This document shows, in pieces, positions 1 through 10,990 of a stretch of DNA of 64,000 bases. The translations under genes and the position numbers were made by a program. Every line of letters starts with the position of its first letter. The first letter of the stretch is position 1. The stretch comes from Nematopogon swammerdamellus (taxonomy: Eukaryota > Arthropoda > Insecta > Lepidoptera > Adelidae): contig OX336340.1 of the NCBI GenBank assembly GCA_946902875.1, positions 10,431,566 to 10,495,565 of the forward strand, given 5' to 3'. The notes under the pieces were generated by a model. The model worked only from the letters and a program-made list of their open reading frames with translations, was not told the origin of the DNA and searched no databases.

Positions 1-51
1 CCTAGTTTGGTGTTTTATTGGATATACTGGTTAGACAATCATGTCCACTGT

Positions 52-1413
52 TCAGGCGGCGGGTACTTCGGGAGCCTTGGGCAGGTGATCGCCCTCGGCC
101 TTGAAGCCGTCGAGTCCGGAAGTGTACTTGGTGACGATGGGCCTGCCCTGTTCGTCGATGTAGGTGTACTCGCCATCGTAGACGAGCACGTAGTCGGTGT
201 TGTCGGCGTTGGGGACGAGGCGGCCGCGCTCGGAGACGACGGTTCCCTCAGCGGTCACGTAGCGAAGGGCGTACTGGCCGCGCTCGTCGTGGGTCTCCTC
301 GTGGCGGAGTGCCGGCAGCAGGCGCAGGCGCAGCTGCTCCGCGGAAGGAGGCGCAGACGCAGCGAGGGCCACCATCGCGAGCACCGACAGGATCACGAAC
401 TGTGCCAACAAGATAAGTATGTTTAAAACAAGAAAACAATAACAAAAAAGAAACCTGAAGAAGAAAAAGGAATCAACTCAGCATTGATTGAAATCGAGAC
501 ATGTGGCGCCGAGCCACCCATAAGGTGTCTTTTTTATTTTATGGAAACTGACACGGTTGGCTACATCACCTACAACGTCCGTGATGTCAGCCTATAACAC
601 CGGGTGAACTATAGGTGCCATATGAGTGCTTCCCCCTTTGATCGTGCCGGCTACACTGAACCGGTCGGAAAACACAAACTATTTACATAAGCCGTACTGT
701 CTAAGGACAGAACAAGGTAAGAACTGTGCCAACAATGTAGTTTGATATTGTGCAAGACTCTTCTCGTAGAGGTTTCTTCTGGACAGCTGGCTTGACTTGT
801 GGCGACAATCACGCGTGAGACTCTTAAAACTTTAGTTAGATAGTGAAACCTACTGACTTCTGATATGTATCAGGTCTGCTGACCAGATGCTATCAGGATG
901 AAAAAAGTTGTTTCCGAAAGGCATGATTTCCGAGTGGAAAAAGTATTATCAATATAGAATTTCATTTTTAGGTTTCCGTATCCCGTAGCCTATTACTAAG
1001 CCTACGCCGTCTGTCTGTCTGTCTGTCCTACTGCTGTAACTTTGGATCCGTAATAGGTAGCCGGTTGACATTTTCACAGAATATGTGTTATTATGACGGA
1101 TATAACAACAAATAATAAAAAATATAAAACTTTTTTTTTCAATGTTAACCTCAATGGAAACTACGATGCGCTAGTCCGACTCGCACTTGGCCGGTTTTTC
1201 ATAGCATTATAAAGTTATAAAAAAAATTAAAGAAGAAAAGCATGAATTTAAAATAATAAAATATTTAAGAATAATAAGGACTTTGATTTACATAGTAAAA
1301 CTTTGCAATGCTTCCAAAATATTCCAAATGCGTAATTAACAATGTTAAATCAATATTTGTACTATATTCCCACAAAAAATTATCTAATTAAAAATTCAAC
1401 TTACAGTTCTCAT
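52..1413 (-). CDS. RR-1-type larval cuticle protein (2 exons)
   Basis: Secreted structural protein of the cuticle that binds chitin. The coding parts are 1405-1413 (M-R-T) and 52-399, joined across an intron with GT donor at 1404-1403 and AG acceptor at 401-400. The product is 118 aa. Residues 1-19 form a hydrophobic signal peptide ending in A-S-A. The Rebers-Riddiford chitin-binding consensus follows: G-Q-Y-x-x-x-Y, then G-E-Y-T-Y and a G-F-K-A-E-G-D-H-L-P end. I chose the start in exon 1 because a tiny first exon that interrupts the signal peptide is the usual structure of this family, and because it sits just below a core promoter. The intron carries a SINE fragment and a dispersed repeat. 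The polyadenylation site lies left of the window. RR-1 class is inferred from the motif; the ortholog cannot be named. Confidence 0.93.
538..694 (-). repeat. SINE family A, 5'-truncated copy
   Basis: Tail half of the abundant 5S/tRNA-headed SINE described at 1927-2267, lying inside the cuticle gene intron. The conserved tail words (GGAAACTGACACGGTTGGCT, then GTGAACTA.GGTGCCAT) are present; the Pol III head is missing. Confidence 0.8.
966..1203 (+). repeat. Lepidopteran dispersed repeat ending in ACTCGCACTTGGCCGG
   Basis: Begins TTTTTAGGTTTCCGTATCCC, has a (GTCT)n stretch, a TATAACAACAAATA core, and ends GTCCGACTCGCACTTGGCCGG followed by T-run. I know this element as very common in Lepidoptera. 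Other copies here are 2981-3268 and 40228-40632. It has no coding capacity and its superfamily is not resolved from this window. Confidence 0.8.
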
Positions 1414-1471
1414 GGTGTTGTTTACGTTGTGGGAGATGCTTCAACTTCTCAAAGTACTGATGACAGGTGAC

Positions 1472-1505
1472 TGATGCTTGGTTGAAGATTCATCGCCCTT
1501 TTATA
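1472..1505 (-). promoter_or_regulatory. TATA box and arthropod initiator of the cuticle gene
   Basis: On the minus strand TATAAAAG occupies 1505-1498 and an ATCAGTC initiator lies around 1472. The ~33-nt spacing from TATA to the initiator A is what an arthropod Pol II core promoter needs. The 5' UTR would be about 59 nt before the ATG at 1413. Confidence 0.8.
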
Positions 1506-1926
1506 TTATGCGTTCTCATGTATTTTTCTTAATTGCGCCCTGATGCAATAATTAGGTTGGAAGGGAAGTCAAGTTTTGTCCAAACTGGTCCATTGGTACA
1601 TCATTAGGAAGTGGTAGAATTAGGCGCATGGAAACTTGAAGAAGCTGTTGTCATTAGTTACCTGTCTTGTTTGTGTTACATTGACTATTAGAGTTTTGAC
1701 CATTATTTTAAAACTTTTTCAATCTGAATCGAACGTACGTGGAGTCGAGATCCTGAGAGTTTTTCATCAGCCTTCATATGATGTCTTGACATCATGTTAC
1801 CGCACATTCCTGATGGCCCAGGAGCCGTCAGAAAAATCGAGCATATGCAGCATCTTCTTATAATATTAGTGTGCTCTCTTGCAGGTATTCGTGTAGAAAA
1901 TATTGGTTGATTGACTTTAAGAATAT
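1506..1926. other. Intergenic region upstream of the cuticle gene
   Basis: No convincing gene. This is the proximal upstream region of the cuticle gene and would hold its hormone-responsive control sites; I see no motif I can name with confidence. Confidence 0.5.
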
Positions 1927-2267
1927 GTCAGCCTCGGTAGCTCAGTGGTGCGGTCGGTCGACTGTTATTAAGCAACCCTGGGCGCGGTCAGTACTTGGAT
2001 GGGTGACGGCACGACCGTTGGAGGCTGACCGTGGTTCGGATTCCACGTTAAACTGTAGGTCGCTTCCCTTCTTACCTTACAAGGTGGTAGGTTTTATCCC
2101 GGCCGGGTGGGTATCACCGCTAGTTCGTGTTTTCCGTCCAGTTCAGTGTAGCCGACATTCAATGAAGGGAAGCGCTGACATGGCACCTAGTTCACTCGGT
2201 GTTATTGCCTGACATCACGGATGTTGTAGGTGATGTAGCCAACCGTGTCAGTTTCCATAAAAAAAAT
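1927..2267 (+). repeat. SINE family A, full-length copy with composite tRNA/5S-like head
   Basis: The head reads CCTCGGTAGCTCAGTGGTGC, which matches a tRNA A box. About 20 nt later comes TTAAGCAACCCTGGGCGCGG followed by TCAGTACTTGGATGGGTGAC, which matches the internal control region of 5S rRNA. The body contains ACCTTACAAGGTGGTAGG, TTTTCCGTCCAGTTCAGTGT and GACATGGCACCTAGTTCAC. The 3' end is GTGTCAGTTTCCATAAAAAA. It is non-autonomous and would need a partner LINE. This is one of the best-preserved copies and the reference for the other family A entries. Confidence 0.85.
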
Positions 2268-2318
2268 CATTAGTTGATCAGTCGATCGTTTCACTCCTAC
2301 AAATCTTTTGTTTTCTTT

Positions 2319-2644
2319 GGAAACTGACACGGTTGGTTACATCACCTACTGATGTCAACCCATAATACTTTGGTGAACTATGTGCCATGTCAGTGATTCC
2401 CTTCGGTTGTGGCGGCCATACTGAACTGGACGGAAAACATTAACTATTTACATATCCATTTCAACCGACCTTTCAGTCAGTGCGGTGCGGTGGTAACAGC
2501 CCGGGCGGGTTAAACCCTACCACCTAGTAAGGTAAGAAGGGAAGGGACCTACAGTCTTACGTGGAATCCGAACCATGGTCAGCCTCCAACGGTCGAACCC
2601 CACCCAAGTACTGACCGACCGCACCACTGAGCTACCGAGGCTGA
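2319..2644 (-). repeat. SINE family A, full-length copy, inverted to its neighbour
   Basis: Runs from the tail words GGAAACTGACACGGTTGG at 2319 back to the head (CACCACTGAGCTACCGAGGC on the plus strand) at 2644. It lies tail-to-tail with the plus-strand copy at 1927-2267, with ~50 bp between. Confidence 0.85.
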
Positions 2645-2980
2645 TAAACTCTCGATTCCTTTACATTTTAACTCACCTGGTTAGGAGATTCGCACTACTA
2701 CTGCGGCACGAGATCTGTAGGTAAACTCCTGGCAGCTCCTAGCAGCGGTGCCGCATTTGAAGGTTCCTTCAAATATCAGGCATTTCGGTGTTGGAACGAC
2801 CACCCGCCTCATCTCAGAGAGGTACTTTCAAATGTACATTTACCTATGGTACATTCAAATGTTAATTGAGGAAATATATACTTGCCCAACAGTCAAACAT
2901 TTAAGACTTTATGTCCCCAAAATTAAAGTTGTGGCGAACGGATTTGTTTTGTGTGCGTTGATTTGTTTTCTTTCTTTTCC

Positions 2981-3029
2981 TTTTTTAGGTTTCCGTATCC
3001 CGTACGGAAGCCTATTACTAAGTCTACGC

Positions 3030-3064
<35 letters not shown>

Positions 3065-3268
3065 CCGAGGGCTGTATCTCTTGAACCGTAGATAATAGGT
3101 AGCCCGTTGAAATTTGTGTTATTATGGCGGATATAACAACAAATAGTAAAAAATTGAAAAAGTAAAAAATTAAGGGAGGTTCCCATACAAGAAACGTGTT
3201 TTTTCAATGTTTTTTTTGTGGTGCCGAAACCTCGATGCGCGAGTCCGACTCGCACTTGGCCGGTTTTA
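2981..3268 (+). repeat. Lepidopteran dispersed repeat (second copy)
   Basis: Same family as 966-1203, with a longer (GTCT/GTCC)n stretch and an intact CGAGTCCGACTCGCACTTGG end. Small ORFs crossing it on both strands are not genes. Confidence 0.8.
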
Positions 3269-5734
3269 TCTGGTTGTTGTGTATACGGATATGTTAGGGT
3301 ATATGCTTAGAATATTGCTTGTGTGTGTTGTGCAAGGGGCCTAACTTAAAATTTGCGTCCCTCTCACCGGTTCCTGGGCTCGGTGGTGAGGGACAAAGGC
3401 TATGTCAGGTCCAATTTGTCTTGTCAGTATTGTGTATTTGTATCTATATGTGTGTGTATTGAACGAGAGAACTAAGAAAGATTTCATTTCATTTCTTATT
3501 TAATTTCTTGGAATTTGTGTGAAATAAAGTAATTCCCCGTCTTCTTGCTCTAAGTTTGGCTGACGGTACGTTAGCGAGGTCGTGGAGGGTACTGTGTGTA
3601 TGTACCTGTAAGCGTGGCTGTAGGTATATACAGTTTATGTACGGAGGAGGTTATCTCGGTAGATTTGAGAATATCTAGATCTACATTATCGGGCGGCACG
3701 CGCCAGATAATTATTATTGGCAACGCCTGGCTGAGGGTGTGTATGTATGTATGTGAATGCCTCAATGTACAGAGTAGAACTGTAGATGCCTGGGGTGTCT
3801 AAGTATTGCATTATATTACACTTTACTGTGGTGAAGAAGTTTTACTTAATTCTGGAAGCAGTTTATTTCAGTAGAACTTGTAATACAACAGTTTAGCATT
3901 GTACAGATTTCCTCGCGATGCTTTCCTCCATAGGGTCATCCCAACGGACACATGGATATTAATTTTGAAACTTGGAACAATACGTATAATAGTGTATATT
4001 GTACAACATCGAGCTGCGACGCGCGCGCACGCGCTTTCAGCTGTAACGCACTAGTTTCAAAGGACAGACGTACCGTACCGTATAACATTACTTACCGCAT
4101 CTCGTACAATAGTTAGCACTATTACCTACTTTATACTTACTACCACTATTACCGCTTTCTCTGGAAAGCTTGGTTCATTCATCTCACTGTATCATCGCAA
4201 TAGTACTAAAACCAGCATAATGAAAAATCGCAAAGGTCTGTCCCTCCACAGAATGTCCTGTGAAGTGGCTGCCGCGCCGCGCCGCCGCGCCGCTAGAGTA
4301 GCTGGAGGCGGTGGAGAGGCTGCCTGTGCTCTATCTCTCTCGCATCTGCGGCTTGTTCCGTAAGACAAACGCACTCGACGCACTCTGCCGCGCCGCGGGA
4401 ACGCGGGATAAGCGACAAATCGTCGCTAATGCTCAGTTTAGAAGACGAGTAGCTCTCGACGAGCGCCACTTCAGCGCGAGCGAAGCTTTATGTAATTACA
4501 TGCTTGGGAGACAATTTTCAGGAAAGACCTATGTTGCGAATACACGCAGTACAGATAATATTTATAAGAAGAAGTATTTGTTGTTATCGTAATTTTGAAT
4601 ACTGTAAAACGAAATATCACCATAATTTTATATATTATCGTTCTCGAAGTGTTTTGCTTTAATTCTCCTTGAAATATATGTGGAGCGCGCATTTTCTTAT
4701 TCATATTTTTTACAGTTGTAAGAAGAATAACGAAAGCAGCCTTCTTGAAAAAAATATCGCCCGCTACGTATAATTAGTTGCGCTATCTGCCCATCTGCAA
4801 ACACTTTAAATGTACTCTTGAATTTAATATATCTACTTATATGAAATTGGGGCCTTTAAAGTATTTTGTTTTAATACAGCGTTTGCAGAATCAGTGGTCG
4901 GTTTAATTTCGAAGACACGATAGTGACGAGTCTCCGCAGACAGTCGCGGTGGCGCTAGCGTCGCAACGACCGGAAATAGCGTCTCACCGGATATTGTATC
5001 GCTCCTTCATCTCCGGCCCACTTCCGTTTCCGGCCTGCCCGGACCTGACGTCACGTTGCTCGTCCCCCGCCACCGGTCACACACCGCAGTATGCCACTAA
5101 TTACCCTCCTAATGGTAAAACGCAAGAATTACTATATCTGGGACGACTGGTAAAACGACATGTTTCTAATTCACCTTTTACTTGTCAAGTGCACTTACTT
5201 TGAAATATTTATTGTAATAACATCGACCAGGTTTATCATACTTTTCTAAGTGCCTAAAGAATTCTGAAACGGAAGGATTGTGATATTGGGATTAAATTTT
5301 CCACTTACTAGTCCGTTCTTACCGGACCCGAAAACGGCAGAAGAAAGCGAATTGATTTTTAGAAAATATTTGTACTGTACGTACCATGCTCAGACAGAAT
5401 GACAAAGGACTTCCTATTTCTCTTGACTTCGAAAAATAAACAGAATGAGATGCATTTAAAATGTATTTACTGCCAAAATACGCTATTTATTTTATGAACC
5501 ACAAAACATTTCAAATCGATTGCGTAATTCCCCAATATCTATTGTTGGGTGATGTCAACACTTGTGTTCATACTGCAGCGCCATCTGTGCCCGAGTCACA
5601 ACAATGAATAACTCGTCTCTGGCGGGAATGACCGCTAAATGACAGCTGCAGCTGTAAATGGCGCCAAATCCCCAGACACCCTTACGTACGATATGGATAA
5701 TTTATGTACTTACACGGAATAAAGCATTACAACT
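3269..5734. other. Intergenic, no gene recognised; GC-rich patches
   Basis: No protein-coding gene could be supported. Two CpG-rich patches (about 4010-4460 and 4920-5080) do not match the repeats in this window; the second contains CCTGACGTCACG, a CRE-like site. A TATGTATG microsatellite patch lies near 3740. Control function is possible but unproven. Confidence 0.45.
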
Positions 5735-6060
5735 CCTTATAAAGCTCTGGTTGACCCGGTGATGGAGTACTGCATCCATCTGTGGGAAGGATGCCCCTTT
5801 ACTTGGTTGCATTCTTCAACTCTATTCAAGGCCGCCGCGCTGTCCGCCTAATTAGTGACCCCAAGTCACCGAGGATAGAAGGATTATCTTCGGTGCCCCA
5901 AGCTCACGAATGGGCTTGAGTCACTGCGCCACAGGCGAACAATCGGTTCGCTCATACTGTTTCATATTATATATATATATGGTGTTATCACAGGCATTGC
6001 TCCAATGAATTCGTTTCCCTCATCCCACCCGCCCCATCCATATCCGTCGCACTAGAATAT
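5735..6060 (+). pseudogene. LINE reverse transcriptase C-terminal relic
   Basis: Broken translation resembles the end of jockey-like non-LTR reverse transcriptases: A-L-V-D-P-V-M-E-Y-C-x-H-L-W, then a degenerate S-I-Q-x-R-A-x-R-L-I-x-D-P counterpart. Several stops and frameshifts. It is the same kind of sequence as 6163-6893 but more decayed. Confidence 0.6.
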
Positions 6061-6085
6061 TGCCGCAAGCGAGTAAGTTTTTTTT

Positions 6086-7117
6086 TATGGAAACTGACAC
6101 TGTTGGCTACTACATCCGTGATGTCAGCCCATAACACCTTGGGAAACTAGGTGCCATTTCAGGACGAAAAACACTGTGTCGAACTGTCGCACGACTTGAA
6201 CTTCCGGCGTCACATTGAGGGCAAGGCCAAGCTGGCCTCAAAAAAGCTGGGTCTACTGAACAAGGTGCGACGGTACTTCACGCCGCCGGGCCAAAAACTG
6301 ACGTTGTACAAAAGACAGGTTAGGTCCTGCTTGGAGTACTGCTCGCACTTGAGGGATGGCTCAACAAAATACCAGCTTGCGCCGCTATACTCAATCCAGC
6401 GTCGTGCTGTGCGACTGGTAGGTGACCCTGTGGTGTCCCGCGACTTAGAACCACTGCAACTCCGTAGGGACGTCGGCTCCCTAAGTTTGTTCAATTGCCC
6501 GTAAGTACTGGATGGGTGTACAACCTGGTGGTACCACGGGCAATACGCGGTTCTATCGCCTATTTCATGGGGAGTGTTCGGGGGAGCTGTTTAACGCGAT
6601 TCCGCCGTCCCCATTTCACCTCCGCACTACGCGTACTGGGCAGAGGATGCACCCCTATTCAATCGACCTACCACGGATGCGAACTAACCGGTTCTGTAGG
6701 TCTTTATTCACAGAACCGGGAAAATGTGGAACGCACTCCCTGCCCATCTATTTCCTCCCAAGTACGGCCTGGGGTTTTTCAAAAGGGGCGTGAAAAGGCT
6801 CCTGTCAGGCCGGCATGGCATTCGCAATCCCCGTGCATCACAGAATGGCCATGGGCATCATTAGACACCTACATGTCGCGCTATCCATAAAAAAAACTAA
6901 TTATTTAAATAGCCGTTTCAACCGACCTTTCATTCAGTGTGGTGGTACCAAACCGGGCGGGTTAAACGCTACCACCTAGTAAGGCAAGAAGGGAAGTGAC
7001 CTACAGTTTTACGTGGAATCCGAACCACGGTCAGCCTCCAACGGCCGAGCGGTCACCCATCCATCCACTGACCGCGACAGTCGACCGACCGCACCACTGA
7101 GCTACCGAGTCTGACAA
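6086..7117 (-). repeat. SINE family A copy split by a LINE fragment
   Basis: The tail part is at 6086-6163 and the head part at about 6897-7117; between them sits a plus-strand LINE fragment. About 55 bp of the SINE middle are missing, so the insertion came with a deletion. The head again shows the 5S-like and A-box segments in reverse orientation. Confidence 0.7.
6163..6893 (+). pseudogene. Jockey-type LINE 3' fragment (ORF2 C-terminus)
   Basis: The translation at 6163-6504 carries H-I-E-G-K-A-K-L-A-S-K-K-L-G, R-R-Y-F-T-P-P-G-Q and Q-V-R-S-C-L-E-Y-C-S-H-L. After a frameshift, 6512-6860 continues with P-P-S-P-F-H-L-R-T-T-R. This is the extreme C-terminus of a jockey-like ORF2. It ends with CCATAAAAAAAAC, a LINE-type A-rich tail. 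Dead copy. Confidence 0.8.
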
Positions 7118-7659
7118 TATGATATGACATAATGAGCGCTAGTAGAAACAAAATCGTAAAAACAACGAAAAGGCTAAAGTAGCACTTTATTTTCAAGCTG
7201 TTCTTAGCGGATCAGCTTTCATAGCATGCATCGTGCGAAATCTATGATCACGTAACCACGGCACGCCTCATCAATTTTTAAATCCCTAAATAACGCTCAC
7301 TCGTACGCCTGCTATCTACAAGTTCCGAGTATTCAGCGGGGAAGAGCGACATCCGATCCTATCGCCAATTAGAATCTGTTTGTCTCTTCGTGTGGTGCGT
7401 GTGCGCATCGTGCAGTGGCGCACCGCGACGCGTGCGGCCTCCATTGTTACTAATCAGAGCGCGCGCGCTGTCGCTTTACTTCCGTTTCCACTTCCTGAAA
7501 AGGCAGAGTCTAATCCCGAGTTTGTCCATGCGCCCGGCAAGGATTTTTTTATGCACATGTAATGGTTGGCTACCTCACCCGGTAAAATCTTGATGTGAGC
7601 TCATTACGTACAGAACTAGAAATAATAAAGAATAAAGAACATATTATATTATAAGTTTT
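7118..7659. other. Intergenic, partly CpG-rich
   Basis: No gene supported. The 7370-7560 part is CpG-rich with alternating GCGC/GTGC words and does not match the repeats seen here. Confidence 0.4.
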
Positions 7660-7755
7660 TACTATTTACATAGCCGTTTCGACCGACCTTTCATTCAGTG
7701 CGGTGGCACCAACCCGGGCGGGTTAAACCCTACCACCTATAATATAAGAAGGGAG
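7660..7755 (-). repeat. SINE family A, internal fragment
   Basis: Holds the middle words (ACTATTTACATAGCCGTTTC, then CATTCAGTGCGGTGG and GGGTTAAACCCTACCACCTA) without head or tail. Confidence 0.75.
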
Positions 7756-9075
7756 TCATATCCCTTAGTCGCCTTTTTCGACATACACGGGGAGAGATGC
7801 AGTGGGGCTATTCTTTTAAAGTACCGTCCCCACACGGTACAATAGGTGTTCTGTGGTTTTACCTATGTCCCCTTTACCGAACTCATCTATTAAAGTATGT
7901 ATAATTGATAACAGATGCAATGCGTGTCTCCAAACAGAAGTATCGCTATAAAAAATAAATCACTGAATATTAAATCAACTATTACTTCGCCACCCGCAAC
8001 CACCCCGCTAAAGTGCTGCGGAGTTAGTTTGTCATGCGCGACCCCGCTACAGTCAACCACCCTTAAAGGTAAAAAATAATTTCCGTTGTTTAGTTATTAA
8101 ATGCATCGGGGGACCGAGTTAAATTTTTTATTACTTAGCGATCGCCCGACGCCTTTAATTAACTAAGCGGTAATATTTTGTTACTTTTTAAGGGTTGTTG
8201 ATGTTTAAAAATTTATAATTTAACTTTTATTTCAAGCTTTTTAAGAGACTTATTTGAACCTTTAATAATTTTGTTTGGTTAGGTTACATTAATTAGTTTT
8301 GTAATCATTTCCGTTTACTTACTTAATTTACGAGTGAAGGTGTAATAAATTTCCATTTCACAGCAGATATCCCTTCATCAATTTAGGAAAAGTGATGTGT
8401 ACATATGTACGTACTCTGACCAAAACCTAACTTGCGTTAACAGATTTGAAGTTTTTTTTTTTTTCTTGAAACACCAAGACAATTCTGTTTGTTTTATTGT
8501 TATTCAAATGTCAGTTTTCAGACGGGGTATAAATAAATATGCACAACAGAAGAGAGATGACGAAATAACGTTTTAACGCGGTGTATCGTGAGTAGTGATC
8601 CGTATGTGATGCGGTAGGGGAGAGGACAGAGTACGGGTTAGTTGGCTCATATTACACTTTAATTACATTCACACTCACTGTGCCAGCACTTGTGATTTAT
8701 ATTCTAGGGTGTCTTCTGCCGCCTCCTCTGTCGACGAATACAGATGTAACCGTATCCGGATTATACTGAAACATTATTCATTAAAATAATTCACGTCGAA
8801 CTTCAGAGTATTCACTCATTTTACAATACGATAGATTCTATAATAGTCTGCTACCAACATTATGTACTTTAAGCCGACGACGACGTCTCTGCCGAAATCA
8901 CTCAGAAGAACTGATGAATACCTAGGCCCATCTATTATTATACATAATTAGCTGTGATTTGATTGTCGATTACATAGCCTATAACCTAAGATATTATGTC
9001 ACATTGCATTGGTGAAAACCGCATATAAATCGGTTAAGCCGTTCACGAGTTATAAGAGAACATTAACTTTACATT
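7756..9075. other. Intergenic, nothing recognised
   Basis: AT-rich sequence with no supported gene or classified repeat. Confidence 0.4.
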
Positions 9076-9130
9076 ATCGCGGATGTTGTATAGGTGATGC
9101 AGCCAACCGTGTCAGTTTCCATAAAAAAAA
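9076..9130 (+). repeat. SINE family A tail fragment
   Basis: Only the last ~50 bp remain: GGATGTTGTATAGGTGATGC through GTCAGTTTCCATAAAAAAA. Confidence 0.75.
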
Positions 9131-10087
9131 TATTACATACACATAGACGGCAAACGTTGAATTTTTTAATGATGAAGAGAAAATTGGTATCCAAAAAACA
9201 TGATAAAATGAACTCATAAAAAATGTAAATATTAAATACACGTTCTTCGTGATTTCGCAGATGTAATACATCTGAAAACTTTCTCATAAAATTGCGCTCG
9301 CTCGAGAGAGAAAAAAAAGCGGAAAATATGTTCCAAGTTGCGTCCGCGGCCGCCGAAAGGAGCGAATTTCCCGGGCAATCAGCTGCGCTTGGTTTAACTT
9401 GATTCCGAGTTAGTTGTTATCACTCTATTAAACGTCAGACGAGAGATTTATCGTCGCCCGGGGAGCCGCGAGTCCCCTTCGAATAGCCCTAGTGCGGACG
9501 CCGCGAGAGCATTAGGCTCGAAACATTAGCGAAATGACAAAGAATATTTAACTGGCTAAGCGGTCGTCGGCGGCGACGACGACGCTACCGCGGGGAGACT
9601 CGCCGACAACGATGACGTCAGAATGGACAAGAACCATTCGATTTGCGGTCTAACTAATCGATGTTTATAAAAAAACATTTGTGAGATAAACTATGCTCTT
9701 GTAACTTCAATGCATCCGGGTACATTGCAGTTGCAAAGATGCGTTTAAATACATCTTATGTTATAGTATAGGTAACTTTCTATCCAGTAACTTGCTATCA
9801 TTCCGATGCTAGATGGGAAAAACTCAAACCTCGTTTCCAGACCAATCAGGCAGCTGACGAAATTGCTTAACAACTCCGAACGACGAACTCACTACGAACG
9901 AGATGCAACATACAAATTTTAAGTTGGGTGAGGACTTTATTTACGGTCGGTAGATTGATCACTCAGAATGGAAAGGCGTAAGTGCGCGATCAATAATATT
10001 TAATGGAACGCGTAATATTAAATGAAAATATTAAAAACATTTTGCACGAGATATAGTAGTGTAGTGTAGGTAGAATGAGTAGAGTTA
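9131..10087. other. Intergenic with a GC-rich non-repetitive block
   Basis: No gene. The block at about 9330-9620 is GC-rich with scattered words such as GAAACATTAGCGAAATGAC, and I see no second copy of it here. It resembles a regulatory element more than a transposon. Confidence 0.4.
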
Positions 10088-10169
10088 TAGACCTGTAGCG
10101 CTAGGATTTTTGGTTTCAAAAATATTAAAGTTGTTTATTTGTCGCATATGGTTTCCGAACCATTTGCCC

Positions 10170-10640
10170 AACCTAATATATTAGTTTGTGTCATCCTAGG
10201 AATTTGCATACGTAGAAATTTAGGTATTTGTCTTTTAGATCAGTATTGGACGAAAAGAAAATTAGAAAAGAAAATTTTACTTTCATGATAATATTGAAGT
10301 AGTAACCGATGTGCAAAAACATTTTGTGTCATCTCTGTCCACGGAAATCCTTAAATTTAACCAGTACCTAATACATCGCGCAAATAGCTCTAAAAGAATA
10401 TTAGAAAAGGTTAAATAGGTGTTACGCGTTTTAGAGTACTGATATCTGTTGTTCAAAATATTTTGTGTCGAATTCATCCACGACATTTATAGATATTTAA
10501 TATTTTTATTACAACAACCTCTAAAAGCCACAAAAGAAAATACGGGCTGTTAGAGTTTACGTCTTTTGATTATTATGGTGTAACAAAACACTATTCATAA
10601 TTTGTGTCGTTTTTATCCACGGAATTTTATTATTTGTAAA
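10170..10640 (+). repeat. Left subterminal array, ~139-bp unit
   Basis: The word TTTGTGTC recurs at 10185, 10323, 10462 and 10601, i.e. spacings of 138, 139 and 139 bp. Most units continue with a TCCACG-like word. The units have diverged considerably. Confidence 0.7.
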
Positions 10641-10749
10641 AAAAACACTAACTTCGCATGAAGTGCGAGCGCGGGGAATAGCGCGGGCGCGGGCGGCGGG
10701 GCGGCGGGCGAGGCGAGCGAGCGATCGAGGCACGCGCCCGCCGCCTCCT

Positions 10750-10773
10750 CCCCCCCCCCCCCCCCCCCCCCCC
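10750..10773. repeat. 24-bp poly-C run
   Basis: Uninterrupted cytosines inside a very GC-rich block (10660-10860). It would favour quadruplex or i-motif structure, and its length is a likely assembly error point. Long ORFs here are compositional. Confidence 0.9.
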
Positions 10774-10869
10774 GCCCCGCCGCGCTCGCGGGTCGTTCAG
10801 CCAGCCATACGCGGGGCGCGCGTTGCGTTGCGTGGCGCGGTGCGAGTTGCGACGTGCGTGCGTTATCAT

Positions 10870-10990
10870 CATACGCCGTTATCGCGGGGGCACGAATGTG
10901 ACCTTCTAAATATATTAGTGTTGGCGGGGACTCTCCGCCCTATTTGAGTATAACCTTGGTTTGTTCGTGCCCCCGCGATAACGGCGTATG
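10870..10990. repeat. Perfect 27-bp inverted repeat with 67-nt loop
   Basis: Arms 10870-10896 and 10964-10990 are perfect reverse complements (CATACGCCGTTATCGCGGGG and on). The arms look younger than their surroundings, so the structure may be a small hairpin element or a self-primed duplication. Confidence 0.85.

Noticed and set aside
7..426. Plus-strand frame of 139 codons over the cuticle exon
   Set aside because: Mirror of the minus-strand cuticle coding exon; no family match, while the minus strand shows a full RR motif.
1927..2060. Genuine 5S rRNA or tRNA gene
   Set aside because: Only promoter-like parts match; the rest of the 5S molecule and the tRNA folds are missing, and many copies share a SINE body.
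10648..10947. Frames rich in Arg, Ala and Pro around the poly-C run
   Set aside because: Caused by extreme GC content and the cytosine run; no start context or domain.
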